31,179 nucleotides of DNA from Anaerolineae bacterium (GTDB taxonomy: Bacteria > Chloroflexota > Anaerolineae > Aggregatilineales > Phototrophicaceae). The DNA lies in the NCBI GenBank assembly GCA_025454715.1, contig JALONY010000001.1, forward strand, positions 1 to 31,179. Direction: 5' to 3'. A program made the translations under genes and the position numbers. This document shows, piece by piece, positions 7,353 through 16,798 of this stretch (the stretch's first letter is position 1; every line of letters begins with the position of its first letter). The notes below the pieces were generated by a model. It worked only from the letters and a program-made list of their open reading frames with translations. It did not search any database and was not told where the DNA came from.

Positions 7353-8681
7353 TTAATCGCCCGCTACCGGCTCGGTCTTTTCGGGCAGCTTGGGCGCGTC
7401 GTCCTCTGCCAAGTCACTGCCGGTCTGGCTGGCAATCACGCTGGTGAGCGGGCGCGCCACCTTGCGGCGGGTGGCACGGCTGGGCTTGGGGACGTGCTCG
7501 CCGCGATAGGTAATCACGATCACGCCGACCATCGCCGCCAACAGCAGCATCGCCACCAATTGGAACGGCAGCAGGTAGTCGATGAACAACATCCCGCCGA
7601 TGGTGCGCACCGAGCCGAACGGCTCGAGGCTGGCGGCGTCGAGGCGGGTGGCCGTCGGGCGCAACGACCCATCGGGGCGGCGCTCCGTGCCAATCACCAC
7701 CAGCGCGTCCTCGTTATAGCGCATCTCGGGCAAGAACTCGCTGATGCGGACGACCACATCGCGCAATTCAGCCGCGTCGGTGATGCGGCTGACATCCTCG
7801 ATGCTGCCGGGCGCGTAAGCCACCCAGTTCGGGAAGTCGGCAGGGTATTGCAACGGCGCGCTGGCCGTGCCGAACGCGACCTCATCGGCACCGACCGGCA
7901 AGATGCGGCGGGCGTCGTCGAACAGCTCGCCCTTCAGGTCGCCGAACGCCAGCGCGGGCAAGGCCGGATAGGCGTTGAACACCGTCAGCCCAGCCGTGTC
8001 GGGTTGCGCCACGCTATAGAAGCTGATGGCCTCCTCACCGGCCAGCACGGCGGTCTGCACGCTGTTGGCGGTCAATTCCAGCGTGGTCGTCACGAGGTCT
8101 TGGCCGTCGGCGGTGGCGCGCAAGCCGATGTTGACCAGCCCGGGCGCGACCTCGACGAACTCGGTCTCGTCACCGAAGACGAATGACTCATCGATGACCT
8201 CGTCGTTGACGCGCAGCACGAAGGTGCGGTTGGCGGGCAAGCCCCCCTCCACGCTCTCCGACATCGCGATGGGCGCGGCGTGCACGAAGCGCACCTGTGC
8301 ATCACGCGCCTCGGGCGCTTGCGCGTCGATTTGACCCTGCGTCAGCGCTGCGCCCACCGAGATGATGAACGACACCGCCAACGTCACCGCTACCGGGGCC
8401 AACCATGGAAAGCGGCGCAAATTTGCGCCCGCTCCGGTTTTTTCGGCTCCCAGCAACATGATGACGAACAGGAATAACACCATGATTGCGCCCGCGTACA
8501 CGGCGATTTGAACCATCGCCAAAAACGGGGCTTCCAGCATCAGATAGAGAAATGCAACGCCGATGAAGTTGACGATGAGGAACAGAGCGCTGTGGACAGC
8601 GTTCTGGCTCAGCAACATCATCGCCGCTGTGACGATGGTGACAACACCCACCGCCATGAACAACAAGATTTCAACAGTCAT
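7353..8681 (-). CDS. nuoJ: NADH-quinone oxidoreductase subunit J with an inserted DUF4397-like domain
   Basis: NuoJ is normally a five-helix membrane subunit of about 170-200 residues; this one has 442. Residues 1-115 give helices 1-4, including the conserved Y-A-G-A-I-M-V-L-F-L-F-V-I-M-L-L segment of TM3 with its pi-bulge region. TM5 follows at about 360-390 (F-I-D-Y-L-L-P-F-Q-L-V-A-M-L-L-L-A). Between TM4 and TM5 lie about 235 hydrophilic residues. Their first part begins V-R-F-V-H-A-A-P and has alternating beta-strand character, matching the start and style of DUF4397 domains, which are usually extracytoplasmic. By NuoJ topology this loop is outside, which fits. The frame is open with no break, so this looks like a real domain insertion. 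The C-terminal tail (after 395) is charged. I start at ATG 8681; a TTG at 8687 is possible. Confidence 0.9.
   Translation of the reverse strand: MTVEILLFMAVGVVTIVTAAMMLLSQNAVHSALFLIVNFIGVAFLYLMLEAPFLAMVQIAVYAGAIMVLFLFVIMLLGAEKTGAGANLRRFPWLAPVAVTLAVSFIISVGAALTQGQIDAQAPEARDAQVRFVHAAPIAMSESVEGGLPANRTFVLRVNDEVIDESFVFGDETEFVEVAPGLVNIGLRATADGQDLVTTTLELTANSVQTAVLAGEEAISFYSVAQPDTAGLTVFNAYPALPALAFGDLKGELFDDARRILPVGADEVAFGTASAPLQYPADFPNWVAYAPGSIEDVSRITDAAELRDVVVRISEFLPEMRYNEDALVVIGTERRPDGSLRPTATRLDAASLEPFGSVRTIGGMLFIDYLLPFQLVAMLLLAAMVGVIVITYRGEHVPKPSRATRRKVARPLTSVIASQTGSDLAEDDAPKLPEKTEPVAGD
7623..8330 (-). other. Inserted extracytoplasmic domain within NuoJ (DUF4397-like)
   Basis: This part of nuoJ encodes the extra segment between TM4 and TM5. 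The DUF4397-like part begins at about 8297 and runs to about 7812. The remaining part to 7623 is unassigned, with a charged helix-like stretch (V-V-V-R-I-S-E-F-L-P-E-M). No cysteines are seen in the insert. Assignment rests on the opening motif and strand pattern only; a profile search is needed to confirm it. Confidence 0.55.
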
Positions 8682-8714
8682 GCTCAAAGTCCAGTCCTTG
8701 CGCGAAGGTCGCGG

Positions 8715-8766
8715 CTTGTGCAGTTTAACACAAGAGCGCCGTAGTTCAAAGACTCCGGCGCTCTTG
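8715..8766 (-). other. Intercistronic hairpins between nuoI and nuoJ
   Basis: The 104-bp gap between nuoI and nuoJ is the longest inside the operon and holds an 11-bp perfect stem (8731-8741 with 8756-8766, 14-nt loop). A second inverted repeat, CTTGTG/CACAAG (8715-8720 with 8729-8734), shares bases 8731-8734 with the first, so the two cannot form together. There is no clear T run after the large stem on the minus strand. It is more likely an mRNA processing or partial attenuation element than a full terminator. Confidence 0.5.
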
Positions 8767-8785
8767 GATGCCGCACAATTTGGCG

Positions 8786-9280
8786 TTAGCGCGGGTTCTC
8801 CATGTCCGGAATCGAGCGGGTGTAGACCCCGGGCTCGACCGGACGAGGCGTCCCTTGCTGCCCGTCGGGGACGGGGTCGATCAACATATCCTTGGTGTAG
8901 ATGGCATCGCGCCGGTCGGTGAAGCTCAGGCGGTGCTCATGCCCCATCTGGATGGCCTGCGTCGGGCAGGCATCCTCGCAGTAGCCGCAGAAGATGCAGC
9001 GCAGCATATTGATTTCGTAGGTCTTGGCGTAGCGCTCGCCCGGGCTGTAGCGCTCCTCGTCGGTGTTCTCCGCCGCCTCGACCCAGATGGCGTCGGCAGG
9101 GCACGCCGCCGCGCACAAGGCGCAACCGATGCACTTCTCGAGGCCGTTGTCGTAGCGGCGCAAGTGGTGCCGCCCCTTGAACCGCTCTTGGAACGGACGC
9201 ACCTGCTCGGGATATTGCAGGGTCGTCGGCTCTTCCAAGAGGTGCTTGAACGTCGTGGCAAAACCGCGAATCACGTTCAT
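8786..9280 (-). CDS. nuoI: NADH-quinone oxidoreductase subunit I (two 4Fe-4S clusters)
   Basis: Peripheral-arm subunit that passes electrons through clusters N6a and N6b toward NuoB. It has 164 residues. Two ferredoxin motifs are present: C50-x2-C53-x2-C56-x3-C60-P and C95-x2-C98-x2-C101-x3-C105-P. The conserved G-R-H-H-L-R-R-Y stretch before the first cluster is typical. The tail after about residue 115 is hydrophilic and ends without further motifs. It starts at ATG 9280, with GGGAGGT about 11 bases upstream. It lies between nuoH (24-bp gap) and the hairpin-bearing gap before nuoJ. Confidence 0.95.
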   Translation of the reverse strand: MNVIRGFATTFKHLLEEPTTLQYPEQVRPFQERFKGRHHLRRYDNGLEKCIGCALCAAACPADAIWVEAAENTDEERYSPGERYAKTYEINMLRCIFCGYCEDACPTQAIQMGHEHRLSFTDRRDAIYTKDMLIDPVPDGQQGTPRPVEPGVYTRSIPDMENPR

Positions 9281-9304
9281 GATGTGTCGTTACCTCCCTA
9301 TCGC

Positions 9305-10786
9305 CTAGTCTGCCGAGCTATCTTTCGGCGCGTCGTCTTTTTTCTTCGGTTCCGGCGCCAAGGTCGCCAGCTTGTCCAGCAGTTTCAGCCCGCTGTTATA
9401 CAGCACGAACGGCACCGCCAGCACACCACCGACCACCTGCAAGGCCGCAAAGCCCAAGCCGCGGCGCTCGCCGGTAATCATCGGGTCTTCGTCCACCTCG
9501 GGCTCGTCCTCGTTGGCCTTCTCGCGGCCAAACAAGAAGTACGCCCCCGCAATCAGCCCCGCGAACATCAGGCCGCTGACGATGGCGTAGCCGGTCGGCC
9601 CGAACACATCGCCAATCACCACCGCCACCATCGTCCACACCACCGACAACAGCGCCAGCGGCAGCAAAATCTTCCAGCCGAAGCTCATCAGGCGGTCATA
9701 GCGGATGCGCGGCAAGGTGGCGCGCAACCACACGAAGCCAATCAAGCACAGCACCACCTTGGCAATCGTCACGACCACGCCCAAAATCGGCGCGCTCTCG
9801 ACGAAGAAGAAGTGGTAGCCGCCGAAGAACAGCGACATCGCAATCAAGCTGCTGGCAATCATGCCCAGATACTCGGCCATCATGAACAGCGCGAACTTCA
9901 TGCCGCTGTATTCGGTCATGTAGCCCGCGGTCAATTCTTGCTCGGCCTCCGGCAGGTCGAACGGGGCGCGGTTGGTCTCGGCCACCAGCGCGATGATCAA
10001 GATGCCTGCGGCCAGCGGGTTCTGGAACACGAACCAATTGAGCGGCGAACCGGCCTGCGCCTCGATGATGTCCACCACGCTCATCGACCCCGCCAACATG
10101 ACCGGAACGATCATGGCGAGGCCGAGGCTGAGCTCATAGCTGATCATCTGCGCCGAGGCGCGCAACGCGCCCAGCATGGCGTACTTGTTGTTGCTGCTCC
10201 AGCCCGCCAGCGCCACGCCGTAGGTGGCAATCGAGGTGACGGCCAAAATCCACAGCACGCCGACGTTGATGTTGGAGACGTACAGCGGCACGTTGTACCA
10301 AAAGCCATCGACCCACGGGATGGTGATGCGCGGCCCCAGCGGGGTCACGGCCATCACGATCAAGACCGGCACGGCCTTGAGCATCGGGGCGATGCGGTAG
10401 ACCGCCTTGTAGGCCTTGGCCGGCTCGATGTCTTCTTTGAAGATGAGCTTGAGGCCGTCCGCCGCCGGTTGCAAGAAGCCACCGGGGCCGACGCGGTTGG
10501 GGCCGACGCGCTGCTGAAACCACGCGATGTACTTGCGCTCCAGCAAGGTGGTGTAGGCGAAGCCCGTCACCACGATGAACAGGAACAACGCCGAGAACAC
10601 GATGGGTTGCCAGAACGAGCACCCCTCGCTGCGCTCACACGGGACGGGCGTGTTGTGCCCGCCCGCCTCGATCATCTGATACAGCGCCGACCCCGCCGCG
10701 AAGGTCAGCAGCGCGCCGCCGACCACCACGACCAAGCCGACCCCAATCAGGATGGGTAAAGGAATCCCGAAGACCTTACGGTTCAT
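9305..10786 (-). CDS. nuoH: NADH-quinone oxidoreductase subunit H, extended
   Basis: Membrane subunit that joins the peripheral and membrane arms and forms most of the quinone chamber. Core motifs are clear: E-R-K-Y-I-A-W-F-Q-Q-R-V-G-P-N-R-V-G-P near residues 83-101, and A-E-T-N-R-A-P-F-D-L-P-E-A-E-Q-E-L near 257-273, followed by the M-T-E-Y-S-G-M-K-F-A-L-F segment. At 493 residues it is much longer than the usual 320-350. It has an extra N-terminal helix, a short loop with two cysteines (C50, C56), and an added C-terminal part: another helix, a charged link (about 418-435), a further hydrophobic segment and a Lys/Asp tail. Start ATG 10786 is preceded by AGGGAGGG. The nuoG stop is 13 bases upstream. 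Confidence 0.95.
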   Translation of the reverse strand: MNRKVFGIPLPILIGVGLVVVVGGALLTFAAGSALYQMIEAGGHNTPVPCERSEGCSFWQPIVFSALFLFIVVTGFAYTTLLERKYIAWFQQRVGPNRVGPGGFLQPAADGLKLIFKEDIEPAKAYKAVYRIAPMLKAVPVLIVMAVTPLGPRITIPWVDGFWYNVPLYVSNINVGVLWILAVTSIATYGVALAGWSSNNKYAMLGALRASAQMISYELSLGLAMIVPVMLAGSMSVVDIIEAQAGSPLNWFVFQNPLAAGILIIALVAETNRAPFDLPEAEQELTAGYMTEYSGMKFALFMMAEYLGMIASSLIAMSLFFGGYHFFFVESAPILGVVVTIAKVVLCLIGFVWLRATLPRIRYDRLMSFGWKILLPLALLSVVWTMVAVVIGDVFGPTGYAIVSGLMFAGLIAGAYFLFGREKANEDEPEVDEDPMITGERRGLGFAALQVVGGVLAVPFVLYNSGLKLLDKLATLAPEPKKKDDAPKDSSAD

Positions 10787-10799
10787 GTGCTACCCTCCC

Positions 10800-13295
10800 T
10801 TAAACCTTGCTGACCGTGCCGGTGGTGATGGCGACCGGCACCGCTTCTGCCGTCAGGTGGCGCGGGAGCACGATGCTGCCCTCAGGCGCGCCGCCATTGA
10901 CGTGCGCCTTGACGCGCACGGTCGTGCCGCCCGCCTTGATTTCGACCACCGCGCCCTGCTCGATGCCGAGCTTCTTGGCGTCGGCGCTGTTGATTTCGGC
11001 ATAAGGCGCCATCACCCGCGGCTGCACCAGCAAGCTGGGCTTGAAGACGCTCTCGTTGTTGTACAAGCGGGTGGCGGGGATGACCACGAACTCCCCTGCC
11101 GACGGCTTGGGCGCTTGCGGCAGTTCAGGCATGGCAATCGCCACCTTCTCGCCCTTGTCCGCCACCGTCGGGATGACCAAGCCGAGGCCGCCCTTGTTCT
11201 GGTAGGCGGTGCCGCCGTAATACTGGTCGTTGCCGCCCACGTCGGGGAACTGCTTCTCGACCTTGCTGATGGCCTTGTAGGTCATGCCGCTGAAGGCGGG
11301 CACGGTCTGGCTGATTTCCAGCATCACCGCCGCCGCGCTCAGCTTGGCCTTGCCCAAGCCCGCCGCTTCGGTCAGGCGGCCAATGGCCTGCCACGCCGGA
11401 AGCGCCTCACCCATCGGGCCTTGCGCGGTATAGAAGCGTTGCACGCGGCGCTCACCGTTGGTGAAGGTGCCGTCACGCTCCGCGAACGACTGGATGGGCA
11501 ACGCGACCTGCGCGTAGCGTTGGGTCAGCGCATCGGGGAACAGGTTGAGGCTGATGACCGTCTCGACCTTCGAGAGCCACGCCTCGGCGGTCGGGTCGTC
11601 GGCCAGCAGCTCGGCCTGCGCGACAATCAAGACCTTGGGAGCCGACTTGGCAATCAGGAGCGTTTGCTCGGGCGAGAAGCCGAAATAGTGCAAGCCCATG
11701 CCGTTGGCACCCGGCAACGTCGAGAGCAAGCCGTTGTTGGCCTTGCCGACGTGGTGCGACTCAATCAAGAAGTTGGCGGCGGCCTGCATCAGGGCACGGT
11801 GGCCGTCCAACGTCAAGCCTTCCGCGCCGGTCACGATGACGAGGTTTTGCGCGCCCGCCAGCTTTTGGGCGAGGTCGGCGTGGTTCTTCTTCAGGTCGTG
11901 CAGCCAGTGCGCGGCCTTGCCCGCCTCGTAGCGCGGGGCGGCGTCGGCGAAATCGTCCATGCGGGTCTTGCGCGCATTGGCGACCACCACCAACGCACCA
12001 CGGTCGTGGGCGCGCTTCAGGCGCAAGCGCCACATCGGCACCTCTTCCTCGAGGTCGCTGGCGATGATGAGCACCGCGTCGCCCTTGCCCAGCGCGCCGA
12101 GGTTGCTGCCCTTGCTCAGCCCGACCTGCGCCAGCAATTCCGCGCCGGTGTGGGTGATGGGCCACGCGCCGAGGTGCTTGCCGCCCGCCGCGTTGACCAA
12201 CTGCTTGAGCGCGAACAGGTCTTCGTTGCTCATGCCGCTACCGGCGATGGCCGCGACCTTGTTGCCCGCCGCCTTGATTTTCTCGGCGGCGACCTTCAGG
12301 GCTTCCGCCCACGTGGTCTCGCTCAGCTTGCCACCGGTGCGAACCATCGCCTTTTGCAGGCGTTGGTCGCTACGGGTGAAGTGGTGGCCAAAGCGCACCT
12401 TGTCGCTGATCCAAATCTCGTTGACTTCCTCGTTTTGGCGCGGCATCACGCGCTTAATCATGGCGCGCCCGCCAAAATCGCGGTCGAGGCGCGTGCTCAA
12501 GCTGATGTTGCTGCCCGCGGCATCGAACGGGTCGATGCTGGGGATTTCGGTCAATTCCCACGGGCGGGCGCCGAAACGGAAGTCGGCGGTCGTCAGCGCG
12601 CCCACCGGGCAGATGTCGGTGGTGTTGCCGCTGAAATAGGTATCGAAACCGTGCGGGGCGCTGTTGGTGATGATTTGCAGGCGACGGCCACGCTCGTGGA
12701 AGGCCAGCACGTCGTCACCGACCACTTCATCTTGGAAGCGCACGCAACGGGCGCACTGGATGCAGCGCTCCTCGTCGAGGTAGACCAGCGCGCTATCGGG
12801 GGTGCCCAGCGGCACGTGCTTCTCGAGGTGTTGCTTGTCCTCGTAGGCCATGCGGCTGCCGCCCTTGCCGTGCTCCATGGTCAGGTTTTGCAACGGGCAC
12901 TCGCCGCCCTTATCGCAAATCGGGCAGTCCAGCGGGTGGCTGGTCAGCAAGAACTCGACCACGTTCTCACGGGCGACCTTGACCTCAGGGGTGGCGGTGC
13001 GGATGACCATGCCGTCGGCCACCAATTGGGTGCAGGCGGTCTGGAGCTTGGGCATCCAGCGCACCTTCGGCTTACCGGCCTCGTCCAGCAACACCTCGCC
13101 GGTGGCGCGGTCTTTCTCGATGCTGCCCATCTCGACGAGGCACATGCGGCACATGCCGACCGGCGCCATCTTCGGGTGGTAGCAGAAAACGGGGATGTCG
13201 TTGTCGGCGTGGAACTTGGCCACATCGACAAGGTTCGACCCCGCCGGAACCTCATAGGGCTTATCGTCAATGGTAATCGTGACTGTTTTCGTCAT
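10800..13295 (-). CDS. nuoG: NADH-quinone oxidoreductase subunit G
   Basis: Largest peripheral subunit (831 residues), part of the NADH-input module. The 2Fe-2S ligands are C38, C49, C52 and C88. The His-Cys 4Fe-4S site is H120-x3-C124-x2-C127-x5-C133, and a further 4Fe-4S site uses C178, C181, C184 and C229 (C-P-V-G-A-L). Downstream is a molybdopterin-oxidoreductase-like domain that in NuoG does not catalyse. The C-x2-C-x3-C motif that holds the extra N7 cluster in E. coli and Thermus is missing after A-R-P-W-E-L. The start is set at ATG 13295, behind AAAGGAAAG. The open frame continues 38 codons upstream, but that part is arginine-rich, has no family similarity and overlaps the TPR gene. 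The last part (about 740-831) resembles the beta-barrel dinucleotide-binding fold of this superfamily. Confidence 0.95.
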   Translation of the reverse strand: MTKTVTITIDDKPYEVPAGSNLVDVAKFHADNDIPVFCYHPKMAPVGMCRMCLVEMGSIEKDRATGEVLLDEAGKPKVRWMPKLQTACTQLVADGMVIRTATPEVKVARENVVEFLLTSHPLDCPICDKGGECPLQNLTMEHGKGGSRMAYEDKQHLEKHVPLGTPDSALVYLDEERCIQCARCVRFQDEVVGDDVLAFHERGRRLQIITNSAPHGFDTYFSGNTTDICPVGALTTADFRFGARPWELTEIPSIDPFDAAGSNISLSTRLDRDFGGRAMIKRVMPRQNEEVNEIWISDKVRFGHHFTRSDQRLQKAMVRTGGKLSETTWAEALKVAAEKIKAAGNKVAAIAGSGMSNEDLFALKQLVNAAGGKHLGAWPITHTGAELLAQVGLSKGSNLGALGKGDAVLIIASDLEEEVPMWRLRLKRAHDRGALVVVANARKTRMDDFADAAPRYEAGKAAHWLHDLKKNHADLAQKLAGAQNLVIVTGAEGLTLDGHRALMQAAANFLIESHHVGKANNGLLSTLPGANGMGLHYFGFSPEQTLLIAKSAPKVLIVAQAELLADDPTAEAWLSKVETVISLNLFPDALTQRYAQVALPIQSFAERDGTFTNGERRVQRFYTAQGPMGEALPAWQAIGRLTEAAGLGKAKLSAAAVMLEISQTVPAFSGMTYKAISKVEKQFPDVGGNDQYYGGTAYQNKGGLGLVIPTVADKGEKVAIAMPELPQAPKPSAGEFVVIPATRLYNNESVFKPSLLVQPRVMAPYAEINSADAKKLGIEQGAVVEIKAGGTTVRVKAHVNGGAPEGSIVLPRHLTAEAVPVAITTGTVSKV

Positions 13296-13306
13296 CGGTC
13301 TTTCCT

Positions 13307-13597
13307 TTATGCTTCCCCGCCTCGTTTCGCAGCGCGCCCCAGAGCGCCCTGCGCTTGCTGTAACCCGCGTAGGGCGCGGTCGCGAATGACTTGTGCGACC
13401 ACGCCCCACGATTGTGTCTTGAACTGCCCATCCGCCAGAAGCGCCGCTCGGCGGAAGTCTTGCAGGGCGCGCTCGGCCTCCCCTAGCTCGGCCAGCAACT
13501 CCCCACGGTACAGGTACGGTGCGGGGTCGTCCGGTTGCGCTTCGATGGCGCGGGTGAGCGCCCCGATGCGCTGCGAACGGTCGGCCTCGCGGCTCAT
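13307..13597 (-). CDS. Small TPR-repeat protein inside the nuo operon
   Basis: A 96-residue protein located between nuoF (14-bp gap) and nuoG (11-bp gap), on the same strand. It carries one clear and one partial tetratricopeptide-type helix pair: an A-I-E-A-Q-P-D-D-P-A-P-Y-L-Y-R-G-E-L-L segment (about 17-36) followed by L-G-E-A-E-R-A-L-Q-D-F-R-R-A (about 38-52). A basic helix ends the protein. No signal peptide or membrane segment is seen. Its ATG follows GGTGAGAGG, and its stop overlaps the ribosome site of nuoG, so it should be co-translated with its neighbours. TPRs bind other proteins; a role in complex I assembly or binding is inference from position only. Confidence 0.75.
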   Translation of the reverse strand: MSREADRSQRIGALTRAIEAQPDDPAPYLYRGELLAELGEAERALQDFRRAALLADGQFKTQSWGVVAQVIRDRALRGLQQAQGALGRAAKRGGEA

Positions 13598-13611
13598 CCT
13601 CTCACCGACCC

Positions 13612-14955
13612 CTAGTCTGCGGCAGGGCTGGGCAGTGCCATCGGCGCCAATTGCGGCCCCTTGCGGTCACCCTCGACCCACGCCTTGAACTCTTCGGGGA
13701 AGTTCTTGATCGTCCAAATCACCGGATTGGCCGCGAACTCGCCCAGCGCGCACAGCGTGGTCGGCTTCATGTTGGCCGCCACGTTGGCGATCAAATCGAC
13801 ATCGTTGGCGCGGCCTTCACCGCGCAAGATGCGGTCGAGCACCTTATCGAGCCAGTAGGTACCCTCGCGGCACGGGGTGCACTTGCCGCAGCTCTCGTGC
13901 TTGAAGAACTTGATGACCTTCGAGGCCACCCACACGATGTCGGTGGTGTCGTCCATCACGATGACCGAGGCCGACCCCAAAATCGAGTTGTGCTTTTGCA
14001 GGTCTTCGTAGGTCAGCGGCGTGTCGAGCAGTTCATCGGTCACGCGGATGATCGGGCCGGAGCCGCCCGACGGCAAAATCGCCTTGAACGTGCGCCCATC
14101 CAAAGGGCCGCCGCCGTACTCGTACAGCAGCTCACGGAAGGTCACGCCGAACGGCAATTCGTAGTTGGCCGGGCGCTTGACGTGCCCGCTCAGGCAGAAA
14201 ATCTTGGTGCCGGTGCTGTTGCCGACGCCGATGCCCTTGTAGGCCGCCGCGCCGTTGGTGATGATCCACGGCACGTTGGCCAGCGTCTCGACGTTGTTGA
14301 CCACGGTCGGCTCACCGTACAAACCACCGCCCTTTTGGGCGGGGAACGGCGGGCGGACGCGGGGTTGCCCCAGCTTGCCCTCGAGGCTGTTGAGCAAGGC
14401 CGACTCTTCGCCGCAGATGTACGCGCCAGCGCCGAGGTGCGTGTAGACCTCGACCGTGAACGGGTTGCCCTCGGCGTCCTTGAGCGTGCCGTTGGCACCG
14501 TACAAGCCCGCCTTACGACCGGCCTCGATGTGCTTGTCCAGCTCGTGCGCCACGTCCCAGAACTCGCCGCGCAAGTAGATGTAGACCGCCTTGGCCTTGA
14601 CCGCATAGGCGCAAATCAGCGCGCCTTCGATCAATTGGTGCGGGTTGTTCTCCATGATTTGGCGGTCTTTGAACGTGCCGGTCTCGCTCTCGTCGGCGTT
14701 GACCGTCACGTAGTTGACCGCGTTGTTCTGCGGGATGAACGACCACTTGACGCCCGCGGGGAAGCCTGCGCCGCCGCGCCCGCGCAAGTTGGAGTCCTTC
14801 ACCTCTTGGATGACCGTGGCGCGGGTCATGCCCAGCGCCTTCTTCAGCCCCTCATAGCCGCCGTTTTTGACGTACACGTCAAACTCGCGGATGTTGGGGA
14901 TGTCCTTCTCGCGGTAGATGATGTTGGGGATTTGCTTGCCGCCCACCGTAATCAT
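13612..14955 (-). CDS. nuoF: NADH-quinone oxidoreductase subunit F (FMN/NADH-binding)
   Basis: Catalytic subunit that takes hydride from NADH to FMN and passes electrons to cluster N3. It has 447 residues, normal length. The Gly-rich FMN loop G-R-G-G-A-G-F-P-A-G-V-K-W is at 59-71. The N-A-D-E-S-E-T-G-T-F-K-D-R motif is at 86-98, where many homologues have E-G-E-P-G-T. G-A-G-A-Y-I-C-G-E-E-S-A-L-L is at 175-188. The N3 4Fe-4S ligands are C356, C359, C362 and C402, in E-S-C-G-K-C-T-P-C-R-E-G and T-T-L-C-A-L-G-E. The ATG at 14955 is chosen because similarity begins there and AGGTG lies seven bases before it; the 33-codon upstream extension of the frame overlaps the end of nuoE. Confidence 0.95.
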   Translation of the reverse strand: MITVGGKQIPNIIYREKDIPNIREFDVYVKNGGYEGLKKALGMTRATVIQEVKDSNLRGRGGAGFPAGVKWSFIPQNNAVNYVTVNADESETGTFKDRQIMENNPHQLIEGALICAYAVKAKAVYIYLRGEFWDVAHELDKHIEAGRKAGLYGANGTLKDAEGNPFTVEVYTHLGAGAYICGEESALLNSLEGKLGQPRVRPPFPAQKGGGLYGEPTVVNNVETLANVPWIITNGAAAYKGIGVGNSTGTKIFCLSGHVKRPANYELPFGVTFRELLYEYGGGPLDGRTFKAILPSGGSGPIIRVTDELLDTPLTYEDLQKHNSILGSASVIVMDDTTDIVWVASKVIKFFKHESCGKCTPCREGTYWLDKVLDRILRGEGRANDVDLIANVAANMKPTTLCALGEFAANPVIWTIKNFPEEFKAWVEGDRKGPQLAPMALPSPAAD

Positions 14956-14995
14956 TGCTCGCACCTGCCCTCGGAAACTACCAATACACCTACGG

Positions 14996-15499
14996 TTATT
15001 TCTTGCCGCGCTTGGCGGCCAATGCTTGGTCGCGCCACGCCTTGAGCTTGGCACGCATCTTGTCCTTATCGAGGTTCTCCTCGAAGTGGAAATTGCACTG
15101 GAGCATCGGAGCCTTGTCGCACGCGGCGAGGCACATCACGTGCTCGACGGTGAACACACCGTCAGCGGTGGTGCCGCCCTCCTCGATGTCCAGCTCGTGC
15201 AACAGCCAGTGATGGAACTCGTCTGCCCCGCGCAACGCGCACGGCAGGTCAACGCACACCTGAAGCCAGTACTCGCCCTTGGGCTTCTCGGAGTACATCG
15301 TATAGAAGCCGGCAATCGACTTGACCTGAGTCGGGTCCATATCGCAAATCTCGGCGACTTGCTGGATGCCCTCGGGGTTGACGTGCCCGTACTCCTCCTG
15401 CGCGATGTACAGCATCGGCATGACCGCCGAACGCTTGTCGGGGTACTTGGCGAGGGTGGTCTGGATACGCTCGGCGTATTTTTGCTGTAGAGTGTTCAT
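14996..15499 (-). CDS. nuoE: NADH-quinone oxidoreductase subunit E (2Fe-2S)
   Basis: Thioredoxin-fold ferredoxin subunit holding cluster N1a next to FMN. It has 167 residues. Ligands are C82-x4-C87 and C123-x3-C127, the expected spacing. An N-terminal helical bundle precedes them and contains the family segment M-L-Y-I-A-Q-E-E-Y-G and S-I-A-G-F-Y-T-M-Y. The C-terminal tail is lysine-rich. It starts at ATG 15499, with AAGG about 10 bases upstream, and lies 40 bp before nuoF. Confidence 0.95.
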   Translation of the reverse strand: MNTLQQKYAERIQTTLAKYPDKRSAVMPMLYIAQEEYGHVNPEGIQQVAEICDMDPTQVKSIAGFYTMYSEKPKGEYWLQVCVDLPCALRGADEFHHWLLHELDIEEGGTTADGVFTVEHVMCLAACDKAPMLQCNFHFEENLDKDKMRAKLKAWRDQALAAKRGKK

Positions 15500-15517
15500 C
15501 TCTCGGCCTTGTCCTGA

Positions 15518-16780
<1,263 letters not shown>

Positions 16781-16798
16781 AATCTGTCTCGCGCCCCC

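Noticed and set aside
8715..8766. Full intrinsic terminator inside the nuo operon
   Set aside because: No T run follows the stem on the minus strand, and nuoJ-N have no other clear promoter.
8768..10759. 663-codon plus-strand frame opposite nuoI and nuoH
   Set aside because: Follows the codon structure of the real genes and has no recognisable motif or ribosome site.
10752..13688. 978-codon plus-strand frame opposite nuoG
   Set aside because: Largest antisense shadow; length comes from GC bias. The metal-cluster motifs on the minus strand prove nuoG.
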